Assembly: GCA_017642425.1 (NCBI GenBank)
Contig: JAGCPB010000020.1
Coordinates: 1 to 64,000, forward strand
Length of the DNA stretch: 64,000 nt
DNA from: Bacteroidaceae bacterium
GTDB taxonomy: Bacteria; Bacteroidota; Bacteroidia; Bacteroidales; Bacteroidaceae
Direction: 5' to 3'
A model generated the notes under the pieces. That model saw nothing but the letters and a program-made list of their open reading frames with translations. It was not told the origin of the DNA and made no database searches. A program made the position numbers and the translations under genes. Shown here one piece after another: positions 63,561-64,000 of this stretch (position 1 is its first letter; every line of letters begins with the position of its first letter).

Positions 63561-64000
63561 ATGAAAAAGTTAGTTGCACTTTTTGCGTGTGTTCTTGTAT
63601 GTGGAATCATGTCCGCACAGTTGAAGGTCTCCGTCATGGGTGACTCATACTCAACTTTCACGGGTTCCATGCCCAAGTATTATGACACATTCTATCCCAA
63701 CCAGTTCTGCGGTGTTACAGAGCAGAGCCAGCAGTGGTGGGCTCAGGTGATTGAGAAGAACGGCTGGGTTCTTGAAAAGAATGATTCATGGTCAGGCAGT
63801 ACCGTTTGCTGCCGCGGTTACAATCATGACGACTATTCAGACCGCGCTTTCGTGACCCGTCTTAACTGCATCGGCGCTCCCGATATCCTGTTCATATTCG
63901 GCGGTACCAATGATGACTGGACACATGAGCCTTTTGGAGACTACAAGTACTCGGATTGGACCAAGGAGGATCTTTATTTCTACCGTCCGGCATTTGCATA
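63561..64000 (+). CDS. SGNH/GDSL-family hydrolase (partial, runs off the window)
   Basis: The first 146 codons of an exported hydrolase begin 2 nt after the murF stop. The signal peptide is KKLVALFACVLVCGIMSAQ. Block I is VSVMGDSYSTF with the nucleophile serine, and block III is FGGTNDDW with the oxyanion Asn. These are diagnostic of SGNH esterases, which in Bacteroidetes often deacetylate polysaccharides. The catalytic His lies beyond the window. The small gap suggests transcription with murF. Confidence 0.88.
   Translation, partial: MKKLVALFACVLVCGIMSAQLKVSVMGDSYSTFTGSMPKYYDTFYPNQFCGVTEQSQQWWAQVIEKNGWVLEKNDSWSGSTVCCRGYNHDDYSDRAFVTRLNCIGAPDILFIFGGTNDDWTHEPFGDYKYSDWTKEDLYFYRPAFA

Overview
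The window is ordinary chromosomal DNA of a member of the Bacteroidales, most likely a gut or rumen Prevotellaceae-like organism. The evidence is threefold. Promoters follow the Bacteroidetes pattern (TTTG at -33 and TAnnTTTG at -7, seen upstream of at least a dozen genes). Lipoproteins and protein families are typical of Bacteroidetes (DUF3109, FISUMP-like lipoproteins, Gly/Pro-rich secreted esterases, XRE-cupin plus acyl-CoA ligase pairs, a four-subunit VOR-type oxidoreductase). The cell-division cluster has the Bacteroidetes order. Species cannot be named from sequence alone. I see no prophage, insertion sequence, CRISPR array or rRNA.

Layout. 0-8 kb: an nhaA antiporter gene broken by an in-frame TAG, a flavodiiron protein, tRNA-Val(GAC), a FISUMP-type lipoprotein, and a BlaI / M56-peptidase sensor pair with a very large ectodomain. 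7.8-13 kb: a secreted esterase, small membrane and cysteine-rich proteins, a lipoprotein, tRNA-Val(CAC) and a SulP transporter. 13.2-28.4 kb: an unbroken division and cell-wall (dcw) operon, mraZ-rsmH-ftsL-ftsI-murE-mraY-murD-ftsW-murG/murC-ftsQ-ftsA-ftsZ. It is headed by a recognisable MraZ operator, and murG and murC are joined in one reading frame. 28.4-31.7 kb: recO, tRNA-Glu, rpsT and gyrB. 31.8-36.3 kb: two consecutive XRE-cupin regulator plus AMP-forming acyl-CoA ligase pairs. 36.5-42.5 kb: envelope proteins (coiled-coil lipoprotein, OmpA-family protein, secreted protein, putative beta-barrel). 42.5-45.2 kb: a ferredoxin-dependent 2-oxoacid oxidoreductase operon. 45.2-54 kb: FKBP isomerase, glyS, parC, a DUF3316-like protein, S41 peptidase, sppA and tRNA-Leu(TAG). 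54-64 kb: a Big_2 lipoprotein, a repeat-bearing surface protein, a 1938-residue alpha-2-macroglobulin-like protein, murF, and the start of an SGNH hydrolase.

How the parts work together. The dcw cluster plus distal murF encode nearly the whole meso-DAP peptidoglycan precursor pathway and the core divisome. The two acyl-CoA ligases and the VOR-type oxidoreductase could together interconvert branched-chain or aryl acids, acyl-CoAs and 2-oxoacids (inference).

The points most worth a second look are: (1) the in-frame MurG-MurC fusion; (2) tRNA terminators at all three tRNA genes followed by a terminator, where the palindrome extends back into the tRNA so that the DNA after the hairpin is an inverted copy of the tRNA 3' end; (3) the nonsense codon in nhaA; (4) the M56 sensor with an unrecognised ectodomain of about 650 residues; (5) the tandem regulator/ligase modules.
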